DNA from: a virus
DNA: 64,000 bases
Virus record (IMG/VR): IMGVR_UViG_3300009370_001603
Location: 1 to 64,000 of that record
Reading direction: 5' to 3' (one strand)
Shown here: positions 8,288 through 15,791 of the stretch, one piece after another
How positions within the stretch are numbered: position 1 is the stretch's first letter
Layout: every line of letters starts with the position of its first letter
Notes under the pieces: generated by a model
The model's database searches: none
What the model was told of the DNA's origin: nothing
What the model saw: only the letters and a program-made list of their open reading frames with translations
Position numbers and translations under genes: made by a program

Positions 8288-8434
8288 GTGCGTTTTTACG
8301 AGTCAAGACAAACAAGAACATCACCGCTTAAATACACACTAGAGTTGTCACCAGAAGAGGCGGAGAAGGTAAAGAAGGAGTTGTTTGAAATAATAAACAA
8401 AATCAAAGGGGAAGAAAATGAAAAAGCTACTTAA
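8288..8434 (+). CDS. Small charged protein, GTG start
   Basis: A 48-residue frame beginning with GTG at 8288, directly after the previous stop. A strong GGGGGAG ribosome site lies 4 bases upstream, inside the preceding gene. The product is polar, with a helical Glu/Lys-rich second half (SPEEAEKVKKELFEI). It overlaps the next gene by 17 bases. Support is spacing and the ribosome site; no family is recognised. Confidence 0.45.
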   Translation: MRFYESRQTRTSPLKYTLELSPEEAEKVKKELFEIINKIKGEENEKAT

Positions 8435-9038
8435 ATACTTATGTACAGCACTCTTGGTGTGCCTTATGTTTACCCCTCCTCTGGACGCGCAGGAAGTCAA
8501 AACCGTAGTTCGACTCAAGATGCATAAGGCTACTCAGCTATATAGGCTTGGTGACGAAGATCAATCCAACCGCCTAGTCAACGAGACCATTGAGATCATG
8601 CTCAACGAAATACGTTCTGGCAACGTGGAGCCTTGGATGAAAGAAGGGCTGAATTTAGCAATGCGGGCGACTATGCGTCCCGCTGGAGAAATCGAGAAGG
8701 TTATGAAAGAAGTTGACTTGCAGCTATCGATCAAAAAGACGGTCGATGCTATGAAACTAATCAATAACCCCCCAAAGCCCCCAGAAAGAATTAGCGGTTC
8801 AGAACTTCATCAGCACCTTAGAAATCTAGATAACTCAAGGGCCACTAAAGAGTTTTTAAGGGCTAGGCACCGCGCCGTTGGATATCGACCAATTATTACA
8901 TGGTTCCCGCAGGGCACTTCTATGTCCGTTGGGCCAGTAATTGTCTCCCCAGACCGCCGCTACGTGAGGATAGGCGTTTCTATGACTCAAAGTGGTATAA
9001 CCGGAGTCAATACGTTCAACTTCTCTGGGGGGAGATAG
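8418..9038 (+). CDS. Secreted protein with planctomycete-type C-terminal segment
   Basis: A 206-residue protein with a clear signal peptide (hydrophobic residues 7-20, cleavage near LDAQ). A helical region of about residues 26-110 follows. The C-terminal segment GYRPIITWFPQGT...VSPDRRYVRIGVS...GVNTFNF resembles short domains I associate with planctomycete secreted or secretin-like proteins. The resemblance is by motif only. The ribosome site GGGGAAGAAA precedes the ATG at 8418. It is the last gene of the exported-protein block; a 126-base gap with a candidate promoter follows. Confidence 0.6.
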   Translation: MKKLLKYLCTALLVCLMFTPPLDAQEVKTVVRLKMHKATQLYRLGDEDQSNRLVNETIEIMLNEIRSGNVEPWMKEGLNLAMRATMRPAGEIEKVMKEVDLQLSIKKTVDAMKLINNPPKPPERISGSELHQHLRNLDNSRATKEFLRARHRAVGYRPIITWFPQGTSMSVGPVIVSPDRRYVRIGVSMTQSGITGVNTFNFSGGR

Positions 9039-9073
9039 TGGCGAAATAAATCCACATTTAGGAAATAAAAGGA

Positions 9074-9102
9074 TTGGAAAACACAAGGTAATTGACTATT
9101 AT
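9074..9102 (+). promoter_or_regulatory. Candidate sigma70-type promoter upstream of split dnaE
   Basis: In the 126-base gap before the polymerase gene, TTGGAA (9074-9079) and TATTAT (9097-9102) are separated by exactly 17 bases. Each matches the -35 and -10 consensus moderately (4/6 and 5/6). The gap is the largest on the plus strand, which supports a new transcription unit starting here. The rest of the gap shows only an AAGGAAAG ribosome site before 9165. Confidence 0.4.
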
Positions 9103-9164
9103 ATTGTGTATCTGGGGTCAGTTCAGGCCCAAGCTGTTGAATAATAAATATTGAAGGAAAGTAT

Positions 9165-10793
9165 ATGGATTGGTTTCCATTGTGTAACTATACACACTAC
9201 TCTTTGCAAAAGGCGTTCTCTAAGCCAAAGCAACTTGCGGAGAAATGCTCTAAAAATGGCTATCGAGCTTGCGGGATAGCAGATTATAAAAGCATATCAG
9301 GCGGAGTTGCATTCTACAGGGCCTGCTTAAAAAAGAATATCAAACCAATAATAGGTTGTTCTTTTGACGACTTTAGCCTGTTCGCTAAAAATAAAAACGG
9401 ATGGCTAGAACTTATACAGATTGTTTCTTCAATCTCCAGCGATGGAGAATTAGACAAGAAGCTTCTTATGGGGCTTGCTAATAATGGCAATCTTATCTCC
9501 GTCGCCTCTGACGAATCGTTATCACCAATAAAGGGTGATGATTTCTACGAAAAAAGCCCAAGTCTTCATGTAAGTTATTACACAGAGAAGGAACACGCTA
9601 AACTGCACAGAATTTTACTCTGCTCCGCGATGAAGACCACTGTCCCCAAGATAACCAAGTCCATTAACAACGGAGATTCCGTAGACAATCAAATCTTTTT
9701 TGAATCAAATGATTTCTTTGTTAGGGACAAGTTTGGCGCAGCGGAACTTTTGATAGAAGACCCAAGGCCAAATCTATTTAAAGAAATATACAGCAAGTGT
9801 GAGAATTACGATATTCTTAATCAGCCCATGCTGCCTACGTTTAAAACCCCCGATGGAGAATCTCAAAAGAAATACTTGCGGGCATTAGCCAGAGAGGGAT
9901 GGACAGATCTTCTTGGCGACACAGTTACCGACGAAGAACAAAAGAAGGCATATGGAGACAGATTTAGAAAAGAGTATGAAGTTATTGAGCAAGCAAATTT
10001 ATTTGGGTATTTTTTGATCGTCTGGGATATTATAAGGCATTGTCAAAGTCAAGGGTGGATGGTTGGTCCCGGAAGAGGATCTGCTGCGGGATGCCTTATT
10101 TCATATCTAATTGGAATCACACAAATAGATCCAATTGAGTTTGATTTATTATTTGAAAGATTTTATAACGCTGGCCGCAACACCGAAGATCATATCTCCC
10201 TTCCGGATATTGATATAGATGTTCCCGGAGGAAAGCGCGATGAAATTATATCATATCTAAAAGACAAGTACGGTAGCGACAATGTTAGCCAGATGCTAAC
10301 GTTTGGAAGGCTACAGGGGCGTAGCGCAATTAAAGAAGTATTACGTGTAAATAATGCCTGCGGATTCGGAGAAATGAACGAGATAACAAAATACATTCCC
10401 GACGAAGCTGCCATCTCTGATCAGCTTGCAGAAATGGACGAAGAAGATAGATCCATTATTCGCTGGGCACTAATTAACAATGCAGATGACCTGCGTGATT
10501 ATTGCTTTATAAATGACAAAGGCCAGCTACAGGGTGATTACTCAGAATATTTTCAGCAGGCCATTGATATTGAAGGAACTTTTAAAACACAGGGAAAACA
10601 TGCTGCTGGCGTTGTTATTTCAGCAGAGCCTCTTTACACAGTTTGCCCCATGGTAAACCAAAGAAGCGGAAAGGAAAAAATTGCTGGCTTAGAAATGGCA
10701 GACCTTGAAGCTTTAGGACATGTTAAATTTGACGTACTAGGCATCAACCTTTTAGATAAACTGATGCTGATTAAGGAGACTATCTATGAATAG
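9165..10793 (+). CDS. dnaE: DNA polymerase III alpha subunit, N-terminal piece (PHP and palm)
   Basis: This 542-residue gene encodes the front part of a C-family replicative polymerase. The first 70 residues align to a PHP domain, but metal ligands seem lost: the usual HxH start reads CNYTHYS, and the TDHGN element reads ADYKS. The palm is intact: GPGRGSAAG near residue 301, PDIDID at 347-352 with the two catalytic aspartates, the KHAAGVVIS motif near 477, and the KFDVLG strand carrying the third aspartate near 523. The frame stops about 20 residues later, just before the fingers, and overlaps the exonuclease gene by 8 bases. The rest of the protein is at 11477-13042. No intein or intron sequence is seen at the end. 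Confidence 0.9.
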   Translation: MDWFPLCNYTHYSLQKAFSKPKQLAEKCSKNGYRACGIADYKSISGGVAFYRACLKKNIKPIIGCSFDDFSLFAKNKNGWLELIQIVSSISSDGELDKKLLMGLANNGNLISVASDESLSPIKGDDFYEKSPSLHVSYYTEKEHAKLHRILLCSAMKTTVPKITKSINNGDSVDNQIFFESNDFFVRDKFGAAELLIEDPRPNLFKEIYSKCENYDILNQPMLPTFKTPDGESQKKYLRALAREGWTDLLGDTVTDEEQKKAYGDRFRKEYEVIEQANLFGYFLIVWDIIRHCQSQGWMVGPGRGSAAGCLISYLIGITQIDPIEFDLLFERFYNAGRNTEDHISLPDIDIDVPGGKRDEIISYLKDKYGSDNVSQMLTFGRLQGRSAIKEVLRVNNACGFGEMNEITKYIPDEAAISDQLAEMDEEDRSIIRWALINNADDLRDYCFINDKGQLQGDYSEYFQQAIDIEGTFKTQGKHAAGVVISAEPLYTVCPMVNQRSGKEKIAGLEMADLEALGHVKFDVLGINLLDKLMLIKETIYE

Positions 10794-11460
10794 AGATATC
10801 ATTATGTTTGACTTTGAAACGGGCGGTCGCAACCCAATGAAATGTCAACCGACTCAGATTGCTGCGATAGCATTGGACGGAAGGAATTTTAGACTCAAGG
10901 GTGAGTTTAACAGTATGATGCGTCCTATTATAGACGACGACGAGGCTATAGCTGCGGGTGTTGACCCAATTGAAGAAGGTGCCTTAAAGGTCACTGGACA
11001 AACAAGGGCAAAACTCGCAAGAGCGCCGCTGCCAAAAGGTGTCTGGAAAAAGTTCTGCACCTTTGTGAATAAGTACAATTGGAAGGGTACACCTTATTTT
11101 GCACCTATTCCGGCAGGATTTAACATCATCGGCTATGACATGCACATCGTCAATCGCTTGTGTAAGGAATATGGGCCTTGGGACGACAAGCGTCAGTCAC
11201 AGAAGCTTTTCCATCAAATCTACAAGATAGATGTTATGGATGACGTGTGGCTCTGGACAGAGGGAGACCCCGCAGTAAAGTCTATTAGCATGGATTCGCT
11301 AAGAGAAAGAATGGGGCTGTCTTCAGAAAATGCTCATGACGCCCTGCAAGACGTTAAAGATACCGCTAATATTTTTATAAAACTGCAAAAGTCAAGACGG
11401 GCAGTTTATCGTAACATGAAATTTGAAAAAGCATTTGCGGACGGCAAGCTTTTTGTTTAA
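10786..11460 (+). CDS. DEDDh 3'-5' exonuclease (proofreading type) inside the dnaE locus
   Basis: A 224-residue exonuclease related to DnaQ/epsilon. Motif I is D9-F-E11, motif II is GYDMHIVNRL with D118, and motif III is H184-DALQ-D189, giving the complete DEDDh set. Metal-dependent 3'-5' hydrolysis is therefore expected. It lies between the two halves of DnaE and overlaps the first by 8 bases, so it very likely works as the proofreading subunit. A second gene starts 16 bases after its stop. It has no GIY-YIG, LAGLIDADG or HNH motif, so it is not a homing nuclease. It is slightly shorter than E. coli epsilon (243) and has no obvious C-terminal polymerase-binding tail. Confidence 0.88.
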   Translation: MNRDIIMFDFETGGRNPMKCQPTQIAAIALDGRNFRLKGEFNSMMRPIIDDDEAIAAGVDPIEEGALKVTGQTRAKLARAPLPKGVWKKFCTFVNKYNWKGTPYFAPIPAGFNIIGYDMHIVNRLCKEYGPWDDKRQSQKLFHQIYKIDVMDDVWLWTEGDPAVKSISMDSLRERMGLSSENAHDALQDVKDTANIFIKLQKSRRAVYRNMKFEKAFADGKLFV

Positions 11461-11476
11461 TAGTATTGAGACTAAA

Positions 11477-13042
11477 ATGATCGACAGGAATGACAAAAAA
11501 TCTTGGGACTTGTACAAGGAAGGTCTCACAAAGGGTGTATTTCAACTTGAGAGCAACCTTGGCAGAGCGTGGTCGAAAAGGCTGGCTCCAGAAAACCTAG
11601 AGGAACTCGCCGCACTCATTGCTTTGATTCGCCCCGGATGCCTTAAGGCTATTATTGATGGCAAGTCAATGACCCAAAGATTTGTGGACAGAAAACACAA
11701 AAAAGAAGAAGTCTCCTATCTACATGAATCCCTAGAAGATATCTTGAGTCCTACCTATGGCGTACTTGTTTACCAAGAGCAGGCCATGCGTATCGCCGTT
11801 AAGTTGGCCGGATTTAATGAGCAAGAAGCCGACAACCTTAGAAAAGCTATTGGTAAAAAGAAGGCCGGTTTGATGGCAAAAATTCGGGAGGAGTTTGTTC
11901 TAGGATGTCGAGAAGAAGGCATTGTAGACGAGGATACAGCTAAAGAAATCTTTGGTTGGATTGAAAAATCGTCTCGCTATTCCTTCAATAAATCTCACGC
12001 TGTAGCCTATGCGTTAGACTCTTATTGGTCGGCTTACTATAAAGCAAACCACACAAAAGAGTTCTTCCTGTCCTATCTATTCCATGCAAATGAAAAGCAA
12101 GACCCTCACCAAGAAATCTACGAGCTGGTGAATGAAGCCAAACTCTTCGATATTGAAGTGAAGGTTCCGAAACTATCGAGTTTTTCTAAAAAGTTCTCTG
12201 TTCGAGACGACGGCGTTTACTTCGGCATAAAGGATGTTAAATCTCTCACGGGTGTTACCGGCGACAAAGTAATAACCGCAATCGCTGAAACAAAAGAGGA
12301 ATCTGAAAAACCTCCAGAAAATTTCAGCTGGATGGACATCCTGATAAAGCTGTCCCCCAAGATTAACTCGACGGCTTTCAAGGCCCTTGCCGCCATTGGG
12401 TTCTTCTCCACCAAGTCCACCGGAGTCACCAGAAATCAAGCGCTTTATGAGTATTTGATTTTTAGAGAGCTGACAAAGGTTGAATTGGCTTGGGTGCAAA
12501 ACAATTATCGAAATAAAAAGTGGGAGAAACTAGAAGACTGCTTCTCTGACTTAGCCCCAACTAAAAAGCTAGGCGGTGGAACCAGCAATGTCAATAGGAT
12601 GCAAATAATAAACAATGAAATTGAAATGCTTAAGTATCCCCCGTATGATCTAAATGATGACCCAGCTTGGATTATTGAGCAAGAGACTAAAATGCTCGGT
12701 TGCCCAATTTCCCTGTCAAGAATTGATGCTGTAGACACCTCCATAGCAAATACAACATGTAAGGATGTCATGAATGGCAAGAGGGGAAACGATATTTGCA
12801 TTGTGGCAAATGTTCAGCGGGTCGCAAACCATAAAATAAACAAGAAAAACAGCAAACAAAAGGGAAGAGTAATGTCATTTTTGACAATAGAAGATGCGAC
12901 CTGCTCACTAGATAGCGTGGTCGTATTTCCGGACACAAGAGATAAATATCAATTTATTTTGTATGAGGGTAACAACCTAATGCTGTGCGGAGACGTGGAA
13001 AAAGACAGCTCATTCATTGTTAATAAAATTCACGAAATTTAG
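11477..13042 (+). CDS. dnaE: DNA polymerase III alpha subunit, C-terminal piece (fingers to OB fold)
   Basis: A 521-residue protein that continues DnaE directly after the point where the first piece ends. Its start MIDRNDKKSW leads into LTKGVFQLES, the conserved fingers entry. Further motifs are YGVLVYQEQAMRIA, ADNLRKAIGKKK and SRYSFNKSHAVAYA, then a helix-hairpin-helix-like region and a C-terminal OB-fold-like part (RVMSFLTIEDATCSLDSVVVFP). I chose ATG 11477; an earlier in-frame ATG at 11423 lies inside the exonuclease gene and adds residues without homology. The two pieces must associate without covalent linkage to make a working polymerase. The C-terminal tau-binding domain of cellular DnaE is not obvious. 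Confidence 0.88.
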   Translation: MIDRNDKKSWDLYKEGLTKGVFQLESNLGRAWSKRLAPENLEELAALIALIRPGCLKAIIDGKSMTQRFVDRKHKKEEVSYLHESLEDILSPTYGVLVYQEQAMRIAVKLAGFNEQEADNLRKAIGKKKAGLMAKIREEFVLGCREEGIVDEDTAKEIFGWIEKSSRYSFNKSHAVAYALDSYWSAYYKANHTKEFFLSYLFHANEKQDPHQEIYELVNEAKLFDIEVKVPKLSSFSKKFSVRDDGVYFGIKDVKSLTGVTGDKVITAIAETKEESEKPPENFSWMDILIKLSPKINSTAFKALAAIGFFSTKSTGVTRNQALYEYLIFRELTKVELAWVQNNYRNKKWEKLEDCFSDLAPTKKLGGGTSNVNRMQIINNEIEMLKYPPYDLNDDPAWIIEQETKMLGCPISLSRIDAVDTSIANTTCKDVMNGKRGNDICIVANVQRVANHKINKKNSKQKGRVMSFLTIEDATCSLDSVVVFPDTRDKYQFILYEGNNLMLCGDVEKDSSFIVNKIHEI

Positions 13043-13053
13043 CACAATTGATT

Positions 13054-13075
13054 GGAATTACTTAGGAATTACTTA
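13054..13075 (+). repeat. Two tandem 11-bp repeats upstream of ssb
   Basis: GGAATTACTTA occurs twice back to back (13054-13064 and 13065-13075) in the 70-base gap between the polymerase C-terminal piece and ssb. It lies 8 bases upstream of a candidate extended -10 element. It could be a protein-binding site or simple slippage. Confidence 0.45.
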
Positions 13076-13082
13076 AATCTTT

Positions 13083-13091
13083 TGCTATTAT
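13083..13091 (+). promoter_or_regulatory. Candidate extended -10 promoter for ssb
   Basis: TGCTATTAT at 13083-13091 fits TGnTATAAT with one mismatch, 22 bases before the ssb ATG. No good -35 is seen 17 bases upstream (TAGGAA), as tolerated with an extended -10. The tandem 11-bp repeats cover the -35 position. Support is sequence pattern only. Confidence 0.33.
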
Positions 13092-13112
13092 GTAGTAAAG
13101 CGAGATATTTAT

Positions 13113-13427
13113 ATGAACATATGCACATTCACGGGGTACCTTCTGCAAACTCCGGAGCTTTACCCAACAAGTGGGACGGTAAAGGCAAGGTTTTGTACAT
13201 TTGACTTGGTAACATACGAGTATGTACGAAATAAAAGCGGAGAAAAGAGGCGGTATCCAACGACCTTAAAGTTTCAGGCATGGGACAGCGGGGCCGACGC
13301 CATCACCAAGTTGGGTGAGAAGGGGATGAAGATGACAGTACACGCCTCCGCTAGAAATTCAGATACGGATGGCGATATTATTTTCAGGGTTAATCAGTTC
13401 GACTTCGGATGCTTGGACAAGGAATAA
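13113..13427 (+). CDS. ssb: Single-stranded DNA-binding protein, OB fold
   Basis: A 104-residue protein with an SSB-like OB fold. It shows FTGYLLQTPEL at the start, FCTFDLVTYEY in strand 2, then LKFQAWDSGADAITKLGEKGMKMTV and a FRVNQFDFG ending, which follow the bacterial SSB pattern. It lacks the acidic DDDIPF-type tail used for partner recruitment in cellular SSBs, ending in LDKE. It follows the polymerase genes and probably coats single-stranded DNA during phage replication. The stop at 13425-13427 is one base before the first glycosyltransferase start. Confidence 0.82.
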   Translation: MNICTFTGYLLQTPELYPTSGTVKARFCTFDLVTYEYVRNKSGEKRRYPTTLKFQAWDSGADAITKLGEKGMKMTVHASARNSDTDGDIIFRVNQFDFGCLDKE

Positions 13428-13428
13428 A

Positions 13429-15111
13429 ATGAGAAAAAAAAGAATTCTTTTTTGCAGTGAGGCCACGTTCTTAAATACAGGATATGCTACTTACACCCGT
13501 GAGATTTTAAATTATCTTCACGGCACAGGTAAATATGAGCTAGCGGAAATGGCCTCATATGGCCAGAGAAATGATCCGAGAGCAGAAGGCATCCCTTGGC
13601 GATACTACGGCGTAGCACCGAACACTGAGTGTGAACCAAAAGCATCTAAAGAGGAAATAGATGCATACAACTCTTCTGGATCGAACCAGTTCGGAGAGTG
13701 GATTTTTGAGCATGTATGCCTAGATTTCATGCCAGATATCGTGTGTGATATTCGGGATTTTTGGATGCTTGAGTTTGCCGAAAGGTCGCCATTTAGAGAT
13801 TACTTCAAGTGGTGCATTATGCCAACTGTAGACGCTAGGCCACAGGCGAGACAGTGGGTTTCCTCATACGCGAGCGCAGATGCCTGCTTTACATATTCAG
13901 ACTGGGCTGGTACTATACTAGAAGATCAATCTGGAGGAAAAATAAACTATCTCGGAAGCGCCCCTCCATCTGCCCACCCAGCCTACAATCCGGTAGAAGA
14001 TAAAAGGATGCAGAAAAAGCAGTTCGGACTAGATCCCGACTGCAAGATTATCGGAACCGTAATGCGTAACCAAAGACGCAAACTATATCCAGACCTATTC
14101 GCTGCGTTTAAAATGTTCTTGGATAAAACGGGAAGAAAAGATGTATATCTTTATTGCCATACTTCATACCCTGATCTTGGGTGGGACTTGCCAGAGCTAA
14201 TTCAACAAAACGGTTTAGCTTCCCATGTAATGTTCACATATATATGCCCAGAAACAAAGAGGCCGTTCCCATCTCTGTTCAAGGGGGCGGTAATCCAATC
14301 TCCCTTTACCGGCAAATGGGGATCAACCCTGTCGAACGTTAAAAACGGAGTATCTTACGAGGATCTCTCCTCGATAATTAGTTTGTTTGACCTATACACA
14401 CAATATGCAAACTGTGAAGGATTTGGTCTACCATATGTAGAAGCTGCTGCCTGTGGCATCCCAGTGTGTGGAACTGACTATTCTGCTATGGAGAGTGAAA
14501 TTAGAAAGCTACAAGGCTATCCGATTAAACCCAAAGCTCTTTACAAAGAACTTGAAACAGGATGCTTGCGAGCCGTCCCTGACAATGAAATTGCGTGCGA
14601 TTATTTCGCATCATTCTTCGCAAGACCGGAAGAAGATAGGCAGGCAGAGGGAAAAAGAACCCGCGAGAATTTCCAAAAGCACTTCCAGTGGCACCTAAGC
14701 GGGAAAAAATGGGAAGATTATTTTGACAGTGTTGAATTGATGCCGGTCGAGCAAACTTGGTGCTCTGCACCCAAAATAGCTCCCCCTTCGCCAAAGCCAG
14801 AAAAAATACAACCCAACGCAAATCATAAAGATTTAGCCAGATGGTTGATCGTAGAAGCTCTTAGAGATCCCTCAAAGCTAAATTCTTTTTTTGAAGCAAG
14901 ATTGACTAGAGACTTAACTTACAGGAGTGCAACCTCGTCAACGGGGGGTATGTATTTCAATGAGTCTTCAGCCGCGTTCGACGGCTTAAATACAAGAACT
15001 CCATTTGATTTTGATATTGCCTACGAGAACATGTGCCACCAGCGAAATAGAATTAATCAATGGGAGCAAAAAAGAATAGAAACAATGCGGGAGCGAGGCT
15101 TGATGCAATAA
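13429..15111 (+). CDS. GT-B glycosyltransferase (family 4/1 type) with C-terminal extension
   Basis: A retaining-type GT-B glycosyltransferase. The N-terminal Rossmann domain begins RILFCSEATFLNTGYATY; the C-terminal nucleotide-sugar domain has CEGFGLPYVEAAACGIPV (an E-x7-E motif, about residues 325-342). A Pro-rich linker at about residue 455 leads to a roughly 100-residue extension with no recognised domain. The start at 13429 is preferred because the stop of ssb ends at 13427 and an upstream ATG in the same frame falls inside ssb. Total length is 560. It opens the glycan island. Donor and acceptor cannot be read from the sequence. Confidence 0.82.
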   Translation: MRKKRILFCSEATFLNTGYATYTREILNYLHGTGKYELAEMASYGQRNDPRAEGIPWRYYGVAPNTECEPKASKEEIDAYNSSGSNQFGEWIFEHVCLDFMPDIVCDIRDFWMLEFAERSPFRDYFKWCIMPTVDARPQARQWVSSYASADACFTYSDWAGTILEDQSGGKINYLGSAPPSAHPAYNPVEDKRMQKKQFGLDPDCKIIGTVMRNQRRKLYPDLFAAFKMFLDKTGRKDVYLYCHTSYPDLGWDLPELIQQNGLASHVMFTYICPETKRPFPSLFKGAVIQSPFTGKWGSTLSNVKNGVSYEDLSSIISLFDLYTQYANCEGFGLPYVEAAACGIPVCGTDYSAMESEIRKLQGYPIKPKALYKELETGCLRAVPDNEIACDYFASFFARPEEDRQAEGKRTRENFQKHFQWHLSGKKWEDYFDSVELMPVEQTWCSAPKIAPPSPKPEKIQPNANHKDLARWLIVEALRDPSKLNSFFEARLTRDLTYRSATSSTGGMYFNESSAAFDGLNTRTPFDFDIAYENMCHQRNRINQWEQKRIETMRERGLMQ

Positions 15112-15791
15112 TGCTATTTTTAGAAAAGATCAAGATGGTGCTTCCAGATATTAAAAACATATTTGAGGTAGGCGCTCATAGGGGTTATGACGTGTTAGAA
15201 CTTGCAGAGTATTGGCCCGAAGCTAATATATATGCTTTCGAGGCAGACCCCTTTAATTATGAAATATGCAAAAATAAGCTTGAAGATAATCCCAGTGTCC
15301 ATACCCTACACATGGCCGTGACAGACACTACCGGACCCGTTACTTTTAATAGGTTTTATGACCTAGAGACCATACCCGACGACCAAACGTTTGTGGGAGA
15401 TGCAATGCAGAATACGGGTCAGGGTTCTATACTTCCTTTAGGAAACGGGATGAAGCAAATTTTTGGCGTCAAAGACGTAACAGAAAAGATTGAGGTTGAC
15501 GGAACTTCCCTGCGGGATTTTTGTAAAGATCGAAATATCGAGGGAATAGACGCTCTCTTTATGGACGTTCAGGGGGCAGAAGCAAAAGTCCTTCAGGGGT
15601 GCCAAGAAATGATACAAACCGTTAAGGTCATTGCGCTAGAGTGGTCTCATAGACAGCTTATGTATGAAGGGGAGACGGACTTTATGGTTATTAAGCATGT
15701 CTTAGAGCAGCAAGGGTTTTTTGAAGCCGCCAGAGTTTGGCAATTAAAGGGTATAACAGGCGATTCACTATTTTTAAGGACAGGAGAATAA
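15111..15791 (+). CDS. FkbM-family methyltransferase, copy 1
   Basis: A class I SAM-dependent methyltransferase of the FkbM type, often found in glycan clusters and expected to O-methylate sugars. The SAM-binding motif FEVGAHRGYDVLELA is at about residues 20-34 and YAFEADPFNYE follows. FkbM-like IDALFMDVQGAEAKVLQG is near residue 150 and IALEWSHRQ near 180. I take the start at 15111, where TAATG couples it to the previous stop; this gives 226 residues. An FkbM paralog is at 21420-22043. Confidence 0.82.
   Translation: MLFLEKIKMVLPDIKNIFEVGAHRGYDVLELAEYWPEANIYAFEADPFNYEICKNKLEDNPSVHTLHMAVTDTTGPVTFNRFYDLETIPDDQTFVGDAMQNTGQGSILPLGNGMKQIFGVKDVTEKIEVDGTSLRDFCKDRNIEGIDALFMDVQGAEAKVLQGCQEMIQTVKVIALEWSHRQLMYEGETDFMVIKHVLEQQGFFEAARVWQLKGITGDSLFLRTGE

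Noticed and set aside
10786-11460. Homing endonuclease or intron interrupting dnaE
   Set aside because: The middle gene has the complete DEDDh exonuclease set, not HNH, GIY-YIG or LAGLIDADG motifs. No intron-like structure was recognised in the few bases available at the borders.
10740-11520. Split intein at the DnaE break
   Set aside because: No intein N- or C-terminal motifs are seen at either end. The break is upstream of the known cyanobacterial intein site and another complete gene lies between.
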